Origin: an uncultured Bacilli bacterium
GTDB lineage: Bacteria > Bacillota_I > Bacilli_A > RF39 > UBA660
DNA length: 63,354 nt
Assembly: GCA_934183165.1 (NCBI GenBank)
Contig: CAKPRZ010000007.1
Coordinates: 1-63,354 of the forward strand
Direction of reading: 5' to 3'
Both the position numbers and the translations under genes were made by a program. Under the pieces are notes generated by a model that saw only the letters and a list, made by a program, of their open reading frames with translations, was not told the origin of the DNA and ran no database searches. Shown here piece after piece: positions 8,699 to 17,807 of the stretch. Position 1 is the first letter of the stretch. Each line of letters begins with the position of its first letter.

Positions 8699-8812
8699 CT
8701 ATTTATTAACATCTAAATTTTTAGTCAAATCAGCAATTGATAATCTATTTTTATCTTCAAAGTCTTTTCTTCCTATTATATAAATTTCAGCATTTATTAA
8801 AATATTATCATC
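8699..8812 (-). pseudogene. Gene remnant without start codon
   Basis: A 37-codon minus-strand frame reads as a plausible protein tail (contains AEIYIIGRKDFEDKNRL, then SIADLTKNLDVNK). It is closed upstream by TGA at 8813-8815 and contains no ATG or GTG. It looks like the 3' end of a lost gene. No family is recognised, and it could still be chance. Confidence 0.3.
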
Positions 8813-8889
8813 TCAATTATAATATATACAGTTTTAAAAATAATATCAATATATTTGGTCACTTTTCGGTCGCTATATATTTTTAAATG

Positions 8890-8914
8890 AGAAAAACGAA
8901 CTATTTCTAGTTCG
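8890..8914 (-). terminator. Terminator of tRNA-Thr
   Basis: CGAACTA and TAGTTCG form a 7-bp stem around a GAAA loop, followed on the minus strand by five T. It lies 13 bases after the tRNA 3' end. Confidence 0.85.
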
Positions 8915-8927
8915 AATAAATCTTTAA

Positions 8928-9003
8928 TGGTGCTGGAAACAGGACTTGAACCTGCGATCTTTTGATTACGAATCAACTGCTCTACCAACTGAGCTATTCC
9001 AGC
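8928..9003 (-). tRNA. tRNA-Thr (anticodon CGT)
   Basis: The minus strand folds as a 76-base tRNA with encoded CCA. The acceptor GCTGGAA pairs with TTCCAGC, the D arm has GCTC/GAGC, the anticodon loop TTCGTAA gives CGT, and the T loop is TTCAAGT. CGT reads the rare ACG codon. It sits between gmk and a terminator. Confidence 0.93.
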
Positions 9004-9027
9004 AAAAAGTATAAGTTAATTATACTT
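9003..9027 (-). terminator. Hairpin between gmk and tRNA-Thr
   Basis: An 8-bp inverted repeat (AAGTATAA/TTATACTT) followed by TTTTT lies between the gmk stop and the tRNA. The same bases contain a TATAAT, so the region could instead hold the tRNA promoter. Confidence 0.45.
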
Positions 9028-9048
9028 CTTTTTTAATTTTTTTAAAAG

Positions 9049-9696
9049 CTATATATTTTCATTTATTAATAACTCATGTATTAGTTCTTCTCTATTATTT
9101 AAATCTACATCTTCTATTCTATCTACTCTACACTTTTCAGATAACATAATAGCTTCTACTTTTTGAACTGCATTTTCTACTATGTCATTAATTACAACAT
9201 AATTATATTTTGCTTTTTCATTTACTTCTTTATAAGCCCTAGTAAATCTTTCTATTATTTTTTCTTTTGTTTCTGTTTTTCTAGCAACCAATCTATCTCT
9301 TAAATCTCTCATAGTCGGAGGCATAACAAAAATAAAAATTCCTTCTGGGTAGTTTTCTTTTACTTGCAAAGCTCCTTGAATATCTATTTCTAGAATAACG
9401 TCATAACCTTTATTAAGCATATCAGTAACTTTATCTTTAGGGGTTCCATAGTAACATCCTTTATAAACTTGGGCATACTCTAAAAAATTACCGTTATTTA
9501 TTTTGTGTTCAAAGTCTTCTTTTGTTAGAAAGTAATAATCAACTCCATCTTTTTCACCAACCCTAGGACTTCTAGTAGTCGCAGACACCGACAAATATAA
9601 ATTGTTATTTTTCTCTAAAAGTTTTTGACAGATTGTTCCTTTACCAGCACCACTTGGTCCTGATATTACAATCAATAATCCCTTGTGACTTTTCAT
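9049..9696 (-). CDS. gmk: Guanylate kinase
   Basis: Guanylate kinase phosphorylates GMP to GDP using ATP. The 215-residue product has the P-loop GPSGAGKGTI (about residues 11-20), the GMP-binding block with TTRSPRVGEKDGVDYYF, EIDIQGALQVK and the lid Arg region near RLVARKTE. Length is typical. The ATG has GGAGATGAATT upstream. In Bacillus gmk usually precedes rpoZ and priA; here it precedes tRNA-Thr instead. Confidence 0.96.
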   Translation of the reverse strand: MKSHKGLLIVISGPSGAGKGTICQKLLEKNNNLYLSVSATTRSPRVGEKDGVDYYFLTKEDFEHKINNGNFLEYAQVYKGCYYGTPKDKVTDMLNKGYDVILEIDIQGALQVKENYPEGIFIFVMPPTMRDLRDRLVARKTETKEKIIERFTRAYKEVNEKAKYNYVVINDIVENAVQKVEAIMLSEKCRVDRIEDVDLNNREELIHELLINENI

Positions 9697-9741
9697 AATT
9701 CATCTCCATAATTTAATTAAATATATATTAACATAAAAGTA

Positions 9742-9778
9742 AATAAAAAGAAAATATATAATCAAGAGATTATATATT
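9742..9778 (-). terminator. Terminator of the redox/sulfur operon
   Basis: A perfect 11-bp AT-rich stem (AATATATAATC/GATTATATATT, 4-base loop) followed by TTCTTTTTATTT on the minus strand, directly after the stop at 9777. Confidence 0.75.
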
Positions 9779-10958
9779 AAAAATTAAACATTATCCATTC
9801 TGGTTTAAATATTAGTAGTATTCCAATTAAAATCATTATAATACCCGCAATCAAATTGACATACTTTGTATATTTGGTAGATTTAGCAGTTATTGAGAAA
9901 GTACATACTGCTATCGTAAAGACTATTAAATCATCTATCATATAGAACAATACATAAAGAAGTAAGTAAAAGATTCTTAAAGCACCTGTGACATTATTAA
10001 GAGCAAGTATTTCAGAAAAAATTGCTGGGAATCCTAAGGAACAAGCCAATTCAACTAAGTTTACTGATGCAGCCAATGCTATAACACCAATCAAAGCAAT
10101 AATTAAGCTTTCTTCTTTTGTTATTTTAAGAACTCGTTTAACCATTTTCTTTCTTTTTTTATCATCTATAACATGACAACCTGTATCTTTTCTTGTCTTG
10201 ATATAAGTTCTAATATTTAGTATTCCAGCTACTAAAGCTACTAAAGCAATCACTCTTTGAATCCATTTTATAGTAGCCATATTCAAAACAACACTTATTC
10301 CAAGCATTGACAAAAAGTATACAAGAGCTGATGTAAATAAGAAAGTATATCCAAGTAAAAACATCTTTTTCTTATCTTTCATATCTATAAACATATTAAT
10401 TAGAAACAATAAAACCCACATAGCACATGGATTAAATCCGTCAATCAATCCCAAAACTATAGCGATCAAAGGAATTGATGCTTCTTTAGCGTTTACTTCT
10501 CCAACAACAGGCAAATCGAAAGTAGCTTTTTCTTTCTCAGTTTTTTTACTTATCTCTAAATAATCCTGAATAGTTTTTTCTATCTTATCACCAACATATT
10601 CATTATAACCTAAAAATGTTTTATCTCCTATCACTGTATAAGGAACTCCGTTTGATTTTTCTTTAAATAAAGTTTTCACTTCTTTTAGATATTTTGAATT
10701 TTCACTACTACTAGATACTTCATATCGATATATATTAATATCTTTATATTTTGCTTCCATCTCATCTAAAAATTTATTTTCTTTTTTACAATGAGGACAA
10801 CTGGTTCTATGAAAAAAGTAAATATTTACTTTTCCTTCTTCTATTTTTTTATCAACTACTTTGTATACTGTATCATTATAATCCTTACTAAGTGCATTAG
10901 TAGTTATAGGAATTAATAATAAGCATAGTATCAGTAATATTTTCTTTATTTTTTTCAA
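9777..10958 (-). CDS. CcdA/DsbD-like membrane thiol-redox protein with N-terminal thioredoxin domain
   Basis: The 393-residue protein has a signal peptide (residues 1-22), then an exported thioredoxin-like domain with TSCPHCKKE (CPHC at about 54-57) and the cis-Pro region GVPYTVIGD. It ends in about six membrane helices (from residue 165), starting with GLIDGFNPCAMWVL, the Cys-Pro-bearing motif of CcdA/DsbD-type electron carriers. It probably moves reducing power across the membrane to exported thiols. The start is TTG at 10958 with AGGTG upstream. It is last of a three-gene run with the CPGC thioredoxin-like protein and a cysteine desulfurase. Confidence 0.82.
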   Translation of the reverse strand: MKKIKKILLILCLLLIPITTNALSKDYNDTVYKVVDKKIEEGKVNIYFFHRTSCPHCKKENKFLDEMEAKYKDINIYRYEVSSSSENSKYLKEVKTLFKEKSNGVPYTVIGDKTFLGYNEYVGDKIEKTIQDYLEISKKTEKEKATFDLPVVGEVNAKEASIPLIAIVLGLIDGFNPCAMWVLLFLINMFIDMKDKKKMFLLGYTFLFTSALVYFLSMLGISVVLNMATIKWIQRVIALVALVAGILNIRTYIKTRKDTGCHVIDDKKRKKMVKRVLKITKEESLIIALIGVIALAASVNLVELACSLGFPAIFSEILALNNVTGALRIFYLLLYVLFYMIDDLIVFTIAVCTFSITAKSTKYTKYVNLIAGIIMILIGILLIFKPEWIMFNF

Positions 10959-10967
10959 TTATAACAC

Positions 10968-11228
10968 CTACTTATTTAGATTAATTAATTCTATTATTTG
11001 CTCTTTTGTTACTTCCCCATTTAATCTTCCTACTTCCTTTTCATCTTTAAAAAGAATTGTGATTGGTAAGATTTTTCCTGGATTGAATTTTTTTACTTCT
11101 TCTTCATCCATATCATAATCATAAGATTCAAAAGAAAAATCTTTATATTCAGTTTTTATTTCATTCCATACTTTATGCATAACAATACAGCCTGGACACC
11201 ACATTGCATTAATCATTATAATCTTCAT
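10968..11228 (-). CDS. Small thioredoxin-like protein (CPGC)
   Basis: The 86-residue cytoplasmic protein has a thioredoxin fold: the first strand leads to MWCPGCIVMHKVW with the redox pair CPGC near residue 12. A cis-Pro loop (GKILPITILFKDEKEVGRLNG) and a final helix follow. It is shorter than standard thioredoxin (about 105). It sits 4 bases after the desulfurase and 9 bases before the membrane redox gene, so it may be the cytoplasmic electron donor for that protein. That pairing is an inference. Confidence 0.82.
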   Translation of the reverse strand: MKIIMINAMWCPGCIVMHKVWNEIKTEYKDFSFESYDYDMDEEEVKKFNPGKILPITILFKDEKEVGRLNGEVTKEQIIELINLNK

Positions 11229-11232
11229 ATTT

Positions 11233-12360
11233 TCACCTCAAATTAGAAAGCTTTTCATAATTTTCTTTAAAAATCGTTAAAAATGTTTCTATTTCTTGTT
11301 CTGTTGTCATATAAGCTAAACTTATTCTTATACTACTACTTGCTCGTTCTTCGCTATTAGTAAGTTCTAAAACCGCCTTTGATAAAGTATCAGTTGATGC
11401 ACATGCAGTTTGAGTTGAAATATAAATACCATGGTTTTCTAAAGCATGTACCATCGTCTCTGGTTTTACTCCTGTTGCACTTATATTTAAAACATATGGT
11501 GAACAATATTCATTACTGTTAATATAAATGCCTTTGATTTCTTTTAATTTATCTTTCAAATGATTATTTAATTTAGTCACTTTATCGTAGTTATTATCAA
11601 TATTTTCAGTAATAAGCCTTAAAGCTTTGGCTAAAGACACAATAAGTGGTAAGGCTGGGGTTCCACTTCTATATATTGTTGTTGATTTACCACCATGTAT
11701 TAATGGTTCTAACATTATTTTTTCTTTTTTTACTAATAAGCCAATTCCTTTTAAACCAAATATTTTATGAGCTGACATACTAATTAAATCAATATTGTCT
11801 AAATTAAATTTATATTTTCCAATACTTTGTGTCATGTCAACATGAAAAAATAATTTTGGATAATTTTTTAATAAATCCGCTATTTCTTCAATAGGATTAA
11901 CAATACCTATTTCACTATTTACTGAAGTAATACTAACCAAGATTGTATCGTCTCTAATAAGACTTTTCAAGTTTTCAATATCTACTCTACCAAATTCGTC
12001 AGTACCAACAAAATCGACTTCAAACCCATGTTTTTGTAAATAGGAAATAGGTCCATAAATTGAGGAATGCTCGAATTTAGTAGTAATAATATGTTTGCCT
12101 CTATTTTGATACTTATCACATATTCCTTTAATAGCTGTATTATTGGATTCACTAGAACCACTTGTATAAATAATTTCACTAGGAAGTACACCCAAAATAT
12201 TACTTATTTGCTTTGTTGCAGCATTTATAAGTTCATGAGATCTTACTCCAAGCGAATGTATTGAATTAGGATTTCCTGGATATTCCATTGCTGCTTTAGA
12301 AAAGCTTTCTAACACTCTTTTATCAACTGGAGTTGTTGCTGAATAATCTAAATATATCAT
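11233..12360 (-). CDS. Cysteine desulfurase (NifS/IscS-like, class V aminotransferase)
   Basis: A PLP enzyme of 375 residues that releases sulfur from cysteine for Fe-S clusters or thio-modified tRNA. It shows LDYSATTPVD at the N-terminus, YTSGSSESNN, HVDMTQSIGK, the PLP-lysine motif SMSAHKIFGLKGIG, and the active-site Cys in STQTACAS. The start at 12360 is supported by AAAGGTG seven bases upstream; the GTG start lies inside that site. The neighbours are thiol-redox genes; no IscU/SufU or ThiI gene is nearby, so the acceptor is unknown. Confidence 0.92.
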   Translation of the reverse strand: MIYLDYSATTPVDKRVLESFSKAAMEYPGNPNSIHSLGVRSHELINAATKQISNILGVLPSEIIYTSGSSESNNTAIKGICDKYQNRGKHIITTKFEHSSIYGPISYLQKHGFEVDFVGTDEFGRVDIENLKSLIRDDTILVSITSVNSEIGIVNPIEEIADLLKNYPKLFFHVDMTQSIGKYKFNLDNIDLISMSAHKIFGLKGIGLLVKKEKIMLEPLIHGGKSTTIYRSGTPALPLIVSLAKALRLITENIDNNYDKVTKLNNHLKDKLKEIKGIYINSNEYCSPYVLNISATGVKPETMVHALENHGIYISTQTACASTDTLSKAVLELTNSEERASSSIRISLAYMTTEQEIETFLTIFKENYEKLSNLR

Positions 12361-12399
12361 ATTTATCACCTTTAATTATTATATCATCTATAAACAACA

Positions 12400-12425
12400 A
12401 AAAAAAGATGATGATTCATCTTTTT
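12400..12425 (-). terminator. Terminator after lemA
   Basis: AAAGATGA pairs with TCATCTTT around a short loop, followed on the minus strand by a run of T. It lies between the lemA stop at 12453 and the desulfurase start. Confidence 0.7.
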
Positions 12426-12452
12426 GAGACTTTTTGTAAATTAATCTAATTA

Positions 12453-12992
12453 TTAAAAGCCAACTTTTATATTTTCTTTTTTATTATTATCTAATTTAAA
12501 TAGTTCTTTTTTCTCAAATGAGAATAACTTAGCTATTATATTAGAAGGAATAACTTCTACTAAGTTATTATACTTAGTAACGCAATTATTATATACAAGT
12601 CTAGCATTATTTATTTTGTTTTCTATATCTAATAGATTACTTTGTAATGATAAGAAATTTTCATTTGCTTTTAATTCTGGATAAGCTTCTGCTAAAGCTA
12701 CAATATTTCCAAACTCTTTATTAATTTTTTCAGCTTCATCAACACTAAATTCACTGCTATTATAAGATTTTCTTAATTTTACCAATTCTTCTAATGTAGA
12801 GCTTTCATGTTTTGCATACCCTTTAACACATTCTATTATATTTGGTAACAAATCAAATCTTTGATTAAGTAATACGTCTATAGCTGACTCTGATTCATTT
12901 ACCATATTATTAGCTCTTATAAATTTATTATAATTAACTAATAAAATACCACTCAAAATTACAATTATTATTAAAACTACATTTATTATCAT
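12453..12992 (-). CDS. lemA: LemA family protein
   Basis: The 179-residue product has an N-terminal membrane helix (about 2-19) and a helical rod with the family pattern NQRFDLLPNIIECVKGYAKHE followed by LVKLR. The usual YPELKANENF block is also present. LemA proteins are membrane-anchored helical-bundle proteins of uncertain function. The ATG has AAGGGGGAG upstream. It lies 14 bases after the XRE regulator, in the same transcript. Confidence 0.88.
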   Translation of the reverse strand: MIINVVLIIIVILSGILLVNYNKFIRANNMVNESESAIDVLLNQRFDLLPNIIECVKGYAKHESSTLEELVKLRKSYNSSEFSVDEAEKINKEFGNIVALAEAYPELKANENFLSLQSNLLDIENKINNARLVYNNCVTKYNNLVEVIPSNIIAKLFSFEKKELFKLDNNKKENIKVGF

Positions 12993-13006
12993 AAAATATC
13001 TCCCCC

Positions 13007-13699
13007 TTAATTACTTTCTATTGTTGCTTTCTTAATATAATTATCATTATCATAATCAAATGAAATTTCATATTCACCATCTTTTAATGATTTTTTAATG
13101 CCCCTTATACTTTCTGCATCTGTTCCATAGCTTTTTTCATCATAAACAACTTCTATTAAATGATTTTTATTTTTCTTATTATTAGTAACTATAATGTCTA
13201 TCAATAAACTAAGTGTATGTTTTCTTTGCGTTCCACCATAAGTTTCAAAAGGAGCATTAAAAAATCTTGAATCAAAGTCATCATCTGACATGTTATTAAT
13301 TTCTTTCTTTGCATCTTTATAAAGATTTAGAACACGATTCCTTGAGTTAGTTCCTATTGTTTTAAATGATTTACCAACTCTTACTACTAATGTAGCTAAA
13401 GAACCAATAAATATAAAAATCAAAATATAAAGAACAATTTTTCTACCTCCTGATGGTTTATTTTTAACTTTTTTCGTTGTAGTATCCTCTTCTAATAATG
13501 ACATATCATCATTAGTTAATGTATCAATACTAACATCAAACAATCTACTCATTGTGGTTAACTTATCCATATCTGGTTTTGATTGACCAAGTTCCCATTT
13601 TGATATAGTTTGTCTAGTTACATTTAGTTCTTCTGCTAACTGCTCTTGAGATAACATTTTTTTCTTTCTAAGTGTAATTAATTTTTCATCAAATTTCAT
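13007..13699 (-). CDS. XRE-family regulator with membrane segment
   Basis: Residues 5-60 form a Cro/CI-type helix-turn-helix (LRKKKMLSQEQLAEELNVTR, then TISKWELGQSKPD). A linker leads to one membrane helix at about 88-108, followed by an exported or membrane-proximal tail of about 120 residues with no known fold. It may be a membrane-tethered transcription regulator; its signal and targets are unknown. The ATG has GAGGGAAAGG upstream. It forms an operon with lemA. Confidence 0.82.
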   Translation of the reverse strand: MKFDEKLITLRKKKMLSQEQLAEELNVTRQTISKWELGQSKPDMDKLTTMSRLFDVSIDTLTNDDMSLLEEDTTTKKVKNKPSGGRKIVLYILIFIFIGSLATLVVRVGKSFKTIGTNSRNRVLNLYKDAKKEINNMSDDDFDSRFFNAPFETYGGTQRKHTLSLLIDIIVTNNKKNKNHLIEVVYDEKSYGTDAESIRGIKKSLKDGEYEISFDYDNDNYIKKATIESN

Positions 13700-13846
13700 A
13701 TCAATATACCTTTCCCTCTCATTCGATTAATCTGAATTTAAATTCAATGCCATAATTTTATCATTTGATTATGATTTAGTCTAGCAACTTAAGTTTGAAC
13801 TTTGTCAACGGATGTTAACATAGACTTTACATAATAGCAATTTCTA

Positions 13847-14473
13847 CTATTTTAATGAAGTTATTGCCTCTTCAAAGTTATCACTTCCAACAACATAAGA
13901 GCCACTCACAACAATGTCACTGTTACTTACTTTACCAATTGTATCGTTATTAATGCCCCCATCAACATTAATTAAAATTTTTCTTTTTCCTATCATCTTT
14001 TTTATATCATCAATTCTTTTAGTGGTTGTATCTATAAAATTTTGACCCCCACGTCCAGGTTCTACACTCATTACTAAAATCAAGTCTATTCTATCTAAGT
14101 AAGGTGTTAATTCTATTATATCTGTATTAGGATTTATTGCCAATCCACACTTAATACCATATGAATCTATTAAGTCAAAATATTCATCAAGCTTTTTCCC
14201 TAGTTCAACATGAATAGTAATATATTCTGAGTTTAATGTTGCATATCTGATTATATATTTAGAAGGATCTTTAACCATTAGATGAACATCCAATCTTTTT
14301 TTCATCACATATGCCATTTTATCCAGAATTTTAAATGGCAAATATTTATTTTTAACAAATTTACCATCCATTACATCCACATGGATATAGTCAGCACTAG
14401 TAGTATCTAATTCTATTAAGTCACCAATTACATCTTTACTACTTAAAAATGATACCGAAACTTTCTTTTTCAT
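13847..14473 (-). CDS. rpe: Ribulose-phosphate 3-epimerase
   Basis: This TIM-barrel enzyme interconverts ribulose-5-phosphate and xylulose-5-phosphate in the pentose phosphate pathway. The 208-residue product shows the metal-binding strand HVDVMDGKFV, LDVHLMV, MSVEPGRGGQNF and the phosphate-binding NVDGGIN. Typical length is about 215. It is the last gene of the rlmN-stp-prkC-rsgA-rpe cluster, 7 bases after rsgA, an order conserved in many Bacillota. Confidence 0.94.
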   Translation of the reverse strand: MKKKVSVSFLSSKDVIGDLIELDTTSADYIHVDVMDGKFVKNKYLPFKILDKMAYVMKKRLDVHLMVKDPSKYIIRYATLNSEYITIHVELGKKLDEYFDLIDSYGIKCGLAINPNTDIIELTPYLDRIDLILVMSVEPGRGGQNFIDTTTKRIDDIKKMIGKRKILINVDGGINNDTIGKVSNSDIVVSGSYVVGSDNFEEAITSLK

Positions 14474-14480
14474 AATTTTC

Positions 14481-15305
14481 CTACTTTCTTATAAAACTTA
14501 TATAATTATCATATCTACTTTGAAGTATATCTTTACTCTTTACATGACTTTTTACATTACATTCTCTTTCATTAACATGAAAACAATCTTTAAATGGACA
14601 TGGATATTTATTAAATTCAACAAAAGCATTTTTTATTTGTTCTTTAGAATAAACACTTAAATCAATGCTAGAAAATCCAGGAGTGTCTAAAACTTTACCT
14701 TTATATAAATTAATAAGTTCTACGTGTCTTGTTGTATGTTTTCCTCTTCCTAATGCTTTAGATATTTCACCAGTTTCAAGATTTAATTTCTTGTCTAATT
14801 TATTTAATAAAGTTGATTTTCCTGCCCCTGTTTGACCTGTAAACACTGTAGTTTGATTCCTAAACATTCTTTTAATTCTAAACAGATTTTTATTAGTTAA
14901 AACACTATATCCTATTTTTTTATAATACTTAATATACATTTTAATCTCTTTTAGTTCTTTTTTTGTTAGTAGATCCATCTTAGTAAAGCAAATAACAGGC
15001 CTAATTTTATTACATTCTAACACTGTAATTAATTTATCTAAAAGATTAGGCGAAAAGATGGGCTCTTTAGCGCTAGTAATAATAAAAGCCTGTGTAACAT
15101 TCGCAACAAGTGGTCTATCCAAATTATTTATTCTTTGTTTTATATCTAATATATAGTTATTATTTTCATCAAAAATAACATAATCACCAACAAGTGGTGT
15201 TATGTTATTTTTTCTAAATTTGCCTCTACTATGACATTGATAAACTTTATCATCAGCAGTTACAAAATATAAATTACTAAGTATTTTAGTTATTTGTCCT
15301 TCCAT
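14481..15305 (-). CDS. rsgA: Ribosome small-subunit GTPase RsgA
   Basis: RsgA is a circularly permuted GTPase that acts late in 30S assembly. The 274-residue protein has an N-terminal OB fold, then permuted G motifs: TKMD (G4) before GQTGAGKSTLLNKL (G1) and LDTPGFSS (G3). A C-terminal zinc knuckle (CPFKDCFHVNERECNV) follows. The ATG has AGGGGGAA upstream. It lies 8 bases after prkC. Confidence 0.95.
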   Translation of the reverse strand: MEGQITKILSNLYFVTADDKVYQCHSRGKFRKNNITPLVGDYVIFDENNNYILDIKQRINNLDRPLVANVTQAFIITSAKEPIFSPNLLDKLITVLECNKIRPVICFTKMDLLTKKELKEIKMYIKYYKKIGYSVLTNKNLFRIKRMFRNQTTVFTGQTGAGKSTLLNKLDKKLNLETGEISKALGRGKHTTRHVELINLYKGKVLDTPGFSSIDLSVYSKEQIKNAFVEFNKYPCPFKDCFHVNERECNVKSHVKSKDILQSRYDNYISFIRK

Positions 15306-15313
15306 AATTCCCC

Positions 15314-17074
15314 CTATGGTTGCTCATTTTGATCTGTATTATCATCAGTTGTCGGTTCTTGTTGCTTTTTAATTGCTTTCGCAACAGTTATTTTCAAGCT
15401 TGCACCTTCAACAATTCTATCTTTGGCTGCTCTTGATTGACGCATTATTTTTCCATCTTCATAATCTTCTGTTTCTTGATATACAACATTTAATTTTATG
15501 CTATATTTTTCGCAGAATGCTTCAATATCTGATAAGCTCCAATCTTCATTAACAAAATCCGGATATTCTTCGTAAGCATCTGGGATATATAATATAATTT
15601 TGTCTCCTTCTTTTACTTCAGTACCTGCTTTTAAGCTTTGATCAACAATTGTTTGATTATCCATATCATCTGTTTTATCCACACTTTTTTTCTCAATTGA
15701 AACGTTTAATTTATGTACTGTTTTAAGTAGTGTTTCTATTTCTATATAATTTTTACCTGTATAATCTTCAATGACATATGCCTCATCACCAGTTGATTCA
15801 TAAAGTGTAATTGTTTTACCTTTTTTAATGCTTCTTCCCTTTTCAGGGTCGGTCTTAATCACTTTCCCCTTTTCGTATTCTTTATCTGGCATTTTAATAG
15901 TTTCTGTCTTAACTTCAAATCCAGCATCAGTCAACACTTGCTCAGCATCAACAACTGTCATCCCTGATACATCTGGCACTGTAACATTTGGTACTTTTTT
16001 ACCAGCTGTTAGGAAAAAGGCAATCGCTAAAATAGCAATTATAAGGAATAATACTCCTGATAGAATCCAAATAACCATTTTACTTTTCGATGGTTTTTCT
16101 TTTGGAATTTGTTTTACAATATCACCAGTTGATTCGACGTCATTTTTCTTCTTTTCTTCGTTTTTAATCACTGGGATTTTTTTAGTATCTTCACTTTCAT
16201 GTTCTGGATATTTAAAAACAATTCTATCAACATCTTGCTTGTCTTCATCTAAGCAATGTTTTAATTCATTATACATTTCCCTAGAATCATTATATCTATT
16301 TTTAGGATTTTTAGCTGTAGCTCTTAAAATAATATTTTCAACGCTTTGAGGAATATTTGGATTTTGCTTTCTAACACTAGGAATAGCTTCTTTCATTTGC
16401 TTTAAAGCTATTTCTACTGCATTATCTCCTTTGAATGGCAATACTCCAGTAAGCAATTCATAAAATAATATTCCCATTGAATAAATATCACTTTTTATAG
16501 TAGAACCCTTACCGCTTGCTTGTTCAGGTGGTAAATAATGAACACTTCCCATAACTGAATTAGTTTGTGTAAGTTGTGTTGAATTTAATGCCATAGCAAT
16601 ACCAAAATCAGTTATTTTTATTTGACCATTTTCTTGGATCATAATATTTTGTGGTTTTAAATCACGATGAATTATATAACTATCATGAGCATGAATCATA
16701 CCATCAGTAAGTTGAAGCATTATATCTACTGCTTCACCAACAGTTAAGTGGCCTCTCTTTTTAAGTAACTGTTTTAAAGTTCTACCTTCAACATATTCCA
16801 TAACAATATAATAATTGCCATTATCTTCACCAACATCATACATTTCTACTATATTAGGATGAGATAAGCTTGATGCTGATAAAGCTTCTCTTTGAAAACG
16901 ACGAATAAATTTTTCATCATTAGCTAAGTCGCCTCTTAGAATTTTTATTGCTACTTTTCTATCTAATATCACATCAATCGCTAAATAAACATTAGCCATT
17001 CCACCTTCGCCTATGCTTTTGATTATTTCATAACGATCATTTATTCTTTGCCCCTTTGTTATCAATTTATTCAC
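15314..17074 (-). CDS. prkC: PASTA-domain Ser/Thr protein kinase
   Basis: A membrane kinase that senses muropeptides or lipid II outside the cell and phosphorylates cytoplasmic targets. The kinase domain (about 15-275) has GEGGMANVY, VAIKIL, HRDLKPQN and TDFGIA. One membrane helix lies near 335-357, followed by three PASTA units, the first being VTVPDVSGMTVVDAEQVL. I favour the GTG at 17074, six bases after GAGG; the longer frame starts at TTG without a site. The start overlaps the stp stop by 8 bases (GTGAATAA), typical of the coupled phosphatase-kinase pair. Confidence 0.94.
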   Translation of the reverse strand: MNKLITKGQRINDRYEIIKSIGEGGMANVYLAIDVILDRKVAIKILRGDLANDEKFIRRFQREALSASSLSHPNIVEMYDVGEDNGNYYIVMEYVEGRTLKQLLKKRGHLTVGEAVDIMLQLTDGMIHAHDSYIIHRDLKPQNIMIQENGQIKITDFGIAMALNSTQLTQTNSVMGSVHYLPPEQASGKGSTIKSDIYSMGILFYELLTGVLPFKGDNAVEIALKQMKEAIPSVRKQNPNIPQSVENIILRATAKNPKNRYNDSREMYNELKHCLDEDKQDVDRIVFKYPEHESEDTKKIPVIKNEEKKKNDVESTGDIVKQIPKEKPSKSKMVIWILSGVLFLIIAILAIAFFLTAGKKVPNVTVPDVSGMTVVDAEQVLTDAGFEVKTETIKMPDKEYEKGKVIKTDPEKGRSIKKGKTITLYESTGDEAYVIEDYTGKNYIEIETLLKTVHKLNVSIEKKSVDKTDDMDNQTIVDQSLKAGTEVKEGDKIILYIPDAYEEYPDFVNEDWSLSDIEAFCEKYSIKLNVVYQETEDYEDGKIMRQSRAAKDRIVEGASLKITVAKAIKKQQEPTTDDNTDQNEQP

Positions 17075-17807
17075 CACTTTCCTCAAAACTTAAATAAGCT
17101 ATTGATATATTATCAGTGCCTCCCCTATTATTGCACTTTCTAATTAATTTTATTACTTTGTCTTCAAGTTCTAATTCACTGTTTAATACTTCTTCTATTT
17201 GATCTTGTTCCAACATATTAGTAAGTCCATCACTTGATAAGAGAATAGATGATATATTCATATCACAATCGAATATATCTATATCTATAGGGTCATTGGC
17301 TCCTAATGCCTTCATAAGAACATTCTTTTTAGGATGATCCTTAGCTTCTTCTTCTGTTAATTCTCCTGCCTTCATAAGTAAATTAACTAGTGTATGATCA
17401 TATGTAACTTTATGTAGATGACCATCTTTTAAAACAAATCCACTGGAATCTCCAATATTGCCAAACAAAATATAAGTTTTTGTTATTAAAGCAATTACTA
17501 ATGTAGTTCCCATTCCTTTACTTTCAGGATGTTTATTAACATATTCAAATATAAGTTCATTTATTCTTATTACTTTTTCTCTTAACCAATTAACAGCTTC
17601 AACCTTATCCAACAAATTAAAATTATCATTAAAACTATTAACGATGTAATCAATTGCTAAGCTAGATGCTACTTCTCCTGCAGAATGTCCACCCATTCCA
17701 TCAGCTACCGCCATCAAGTATTCATCATTTTTATTTTTAACTATTACTACATTGTCTTCATTATGATCTCTTACTTTGCCTACATCTGTTAAATAAAACG
17801 ATTTCAT
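17067..17807 (-). CDS. stp: PP2C-type Ser/Thr phosphatase
   Basis: The 246-residue protein is the cognate phosphatase of PrkC (PrpC/Stp family). The metal-binding motifs are visible: DVGKVRDHNEDN, VADGMGGHSAGE, GNIGDSSGFV (usually GDSR), SSDGLTNML and GGTDNIS. The ATG has AGAAGGAGG upstream and overlaps the rlmN stop (ATGA). Confidence 0.95.
   Translation of the reverse strand: MKSFYLTDVGKVRDHNEDNVVIVKNKNDEYLMAVADGMGGHSAGEVASSLAIDYIVNSFNDNFNLLDKVEAVNWLREKVIRINELIFEYVNKHPESKGMGTTLVIALITKTYILFGNIGDSSGFVLKDGHLHKVTYDHTLVNLLMKAGELTEEEAKDHPKKNVLMKALGANDPIDIDIFDCDMNISSILLSSDGLTNMLEQDQIEEVLNSELELEDKVIKLIRKCNNRGGTDNISIAYLSFEESGE

Noticed and set aside
8797..8988. 63-residue minus-strand frame containing AGSSPVSSTI
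   Set aside because: It is an artefact of reading through tRNA-Thr; this protein pattern is typical of translated tRNA sequence.
15828..16349. 173-residue plus-strand frame
   Set aside because: Antisense shadow of prkC, whose kinase and PASTA domains are certain; no ribosome binding site or family match.
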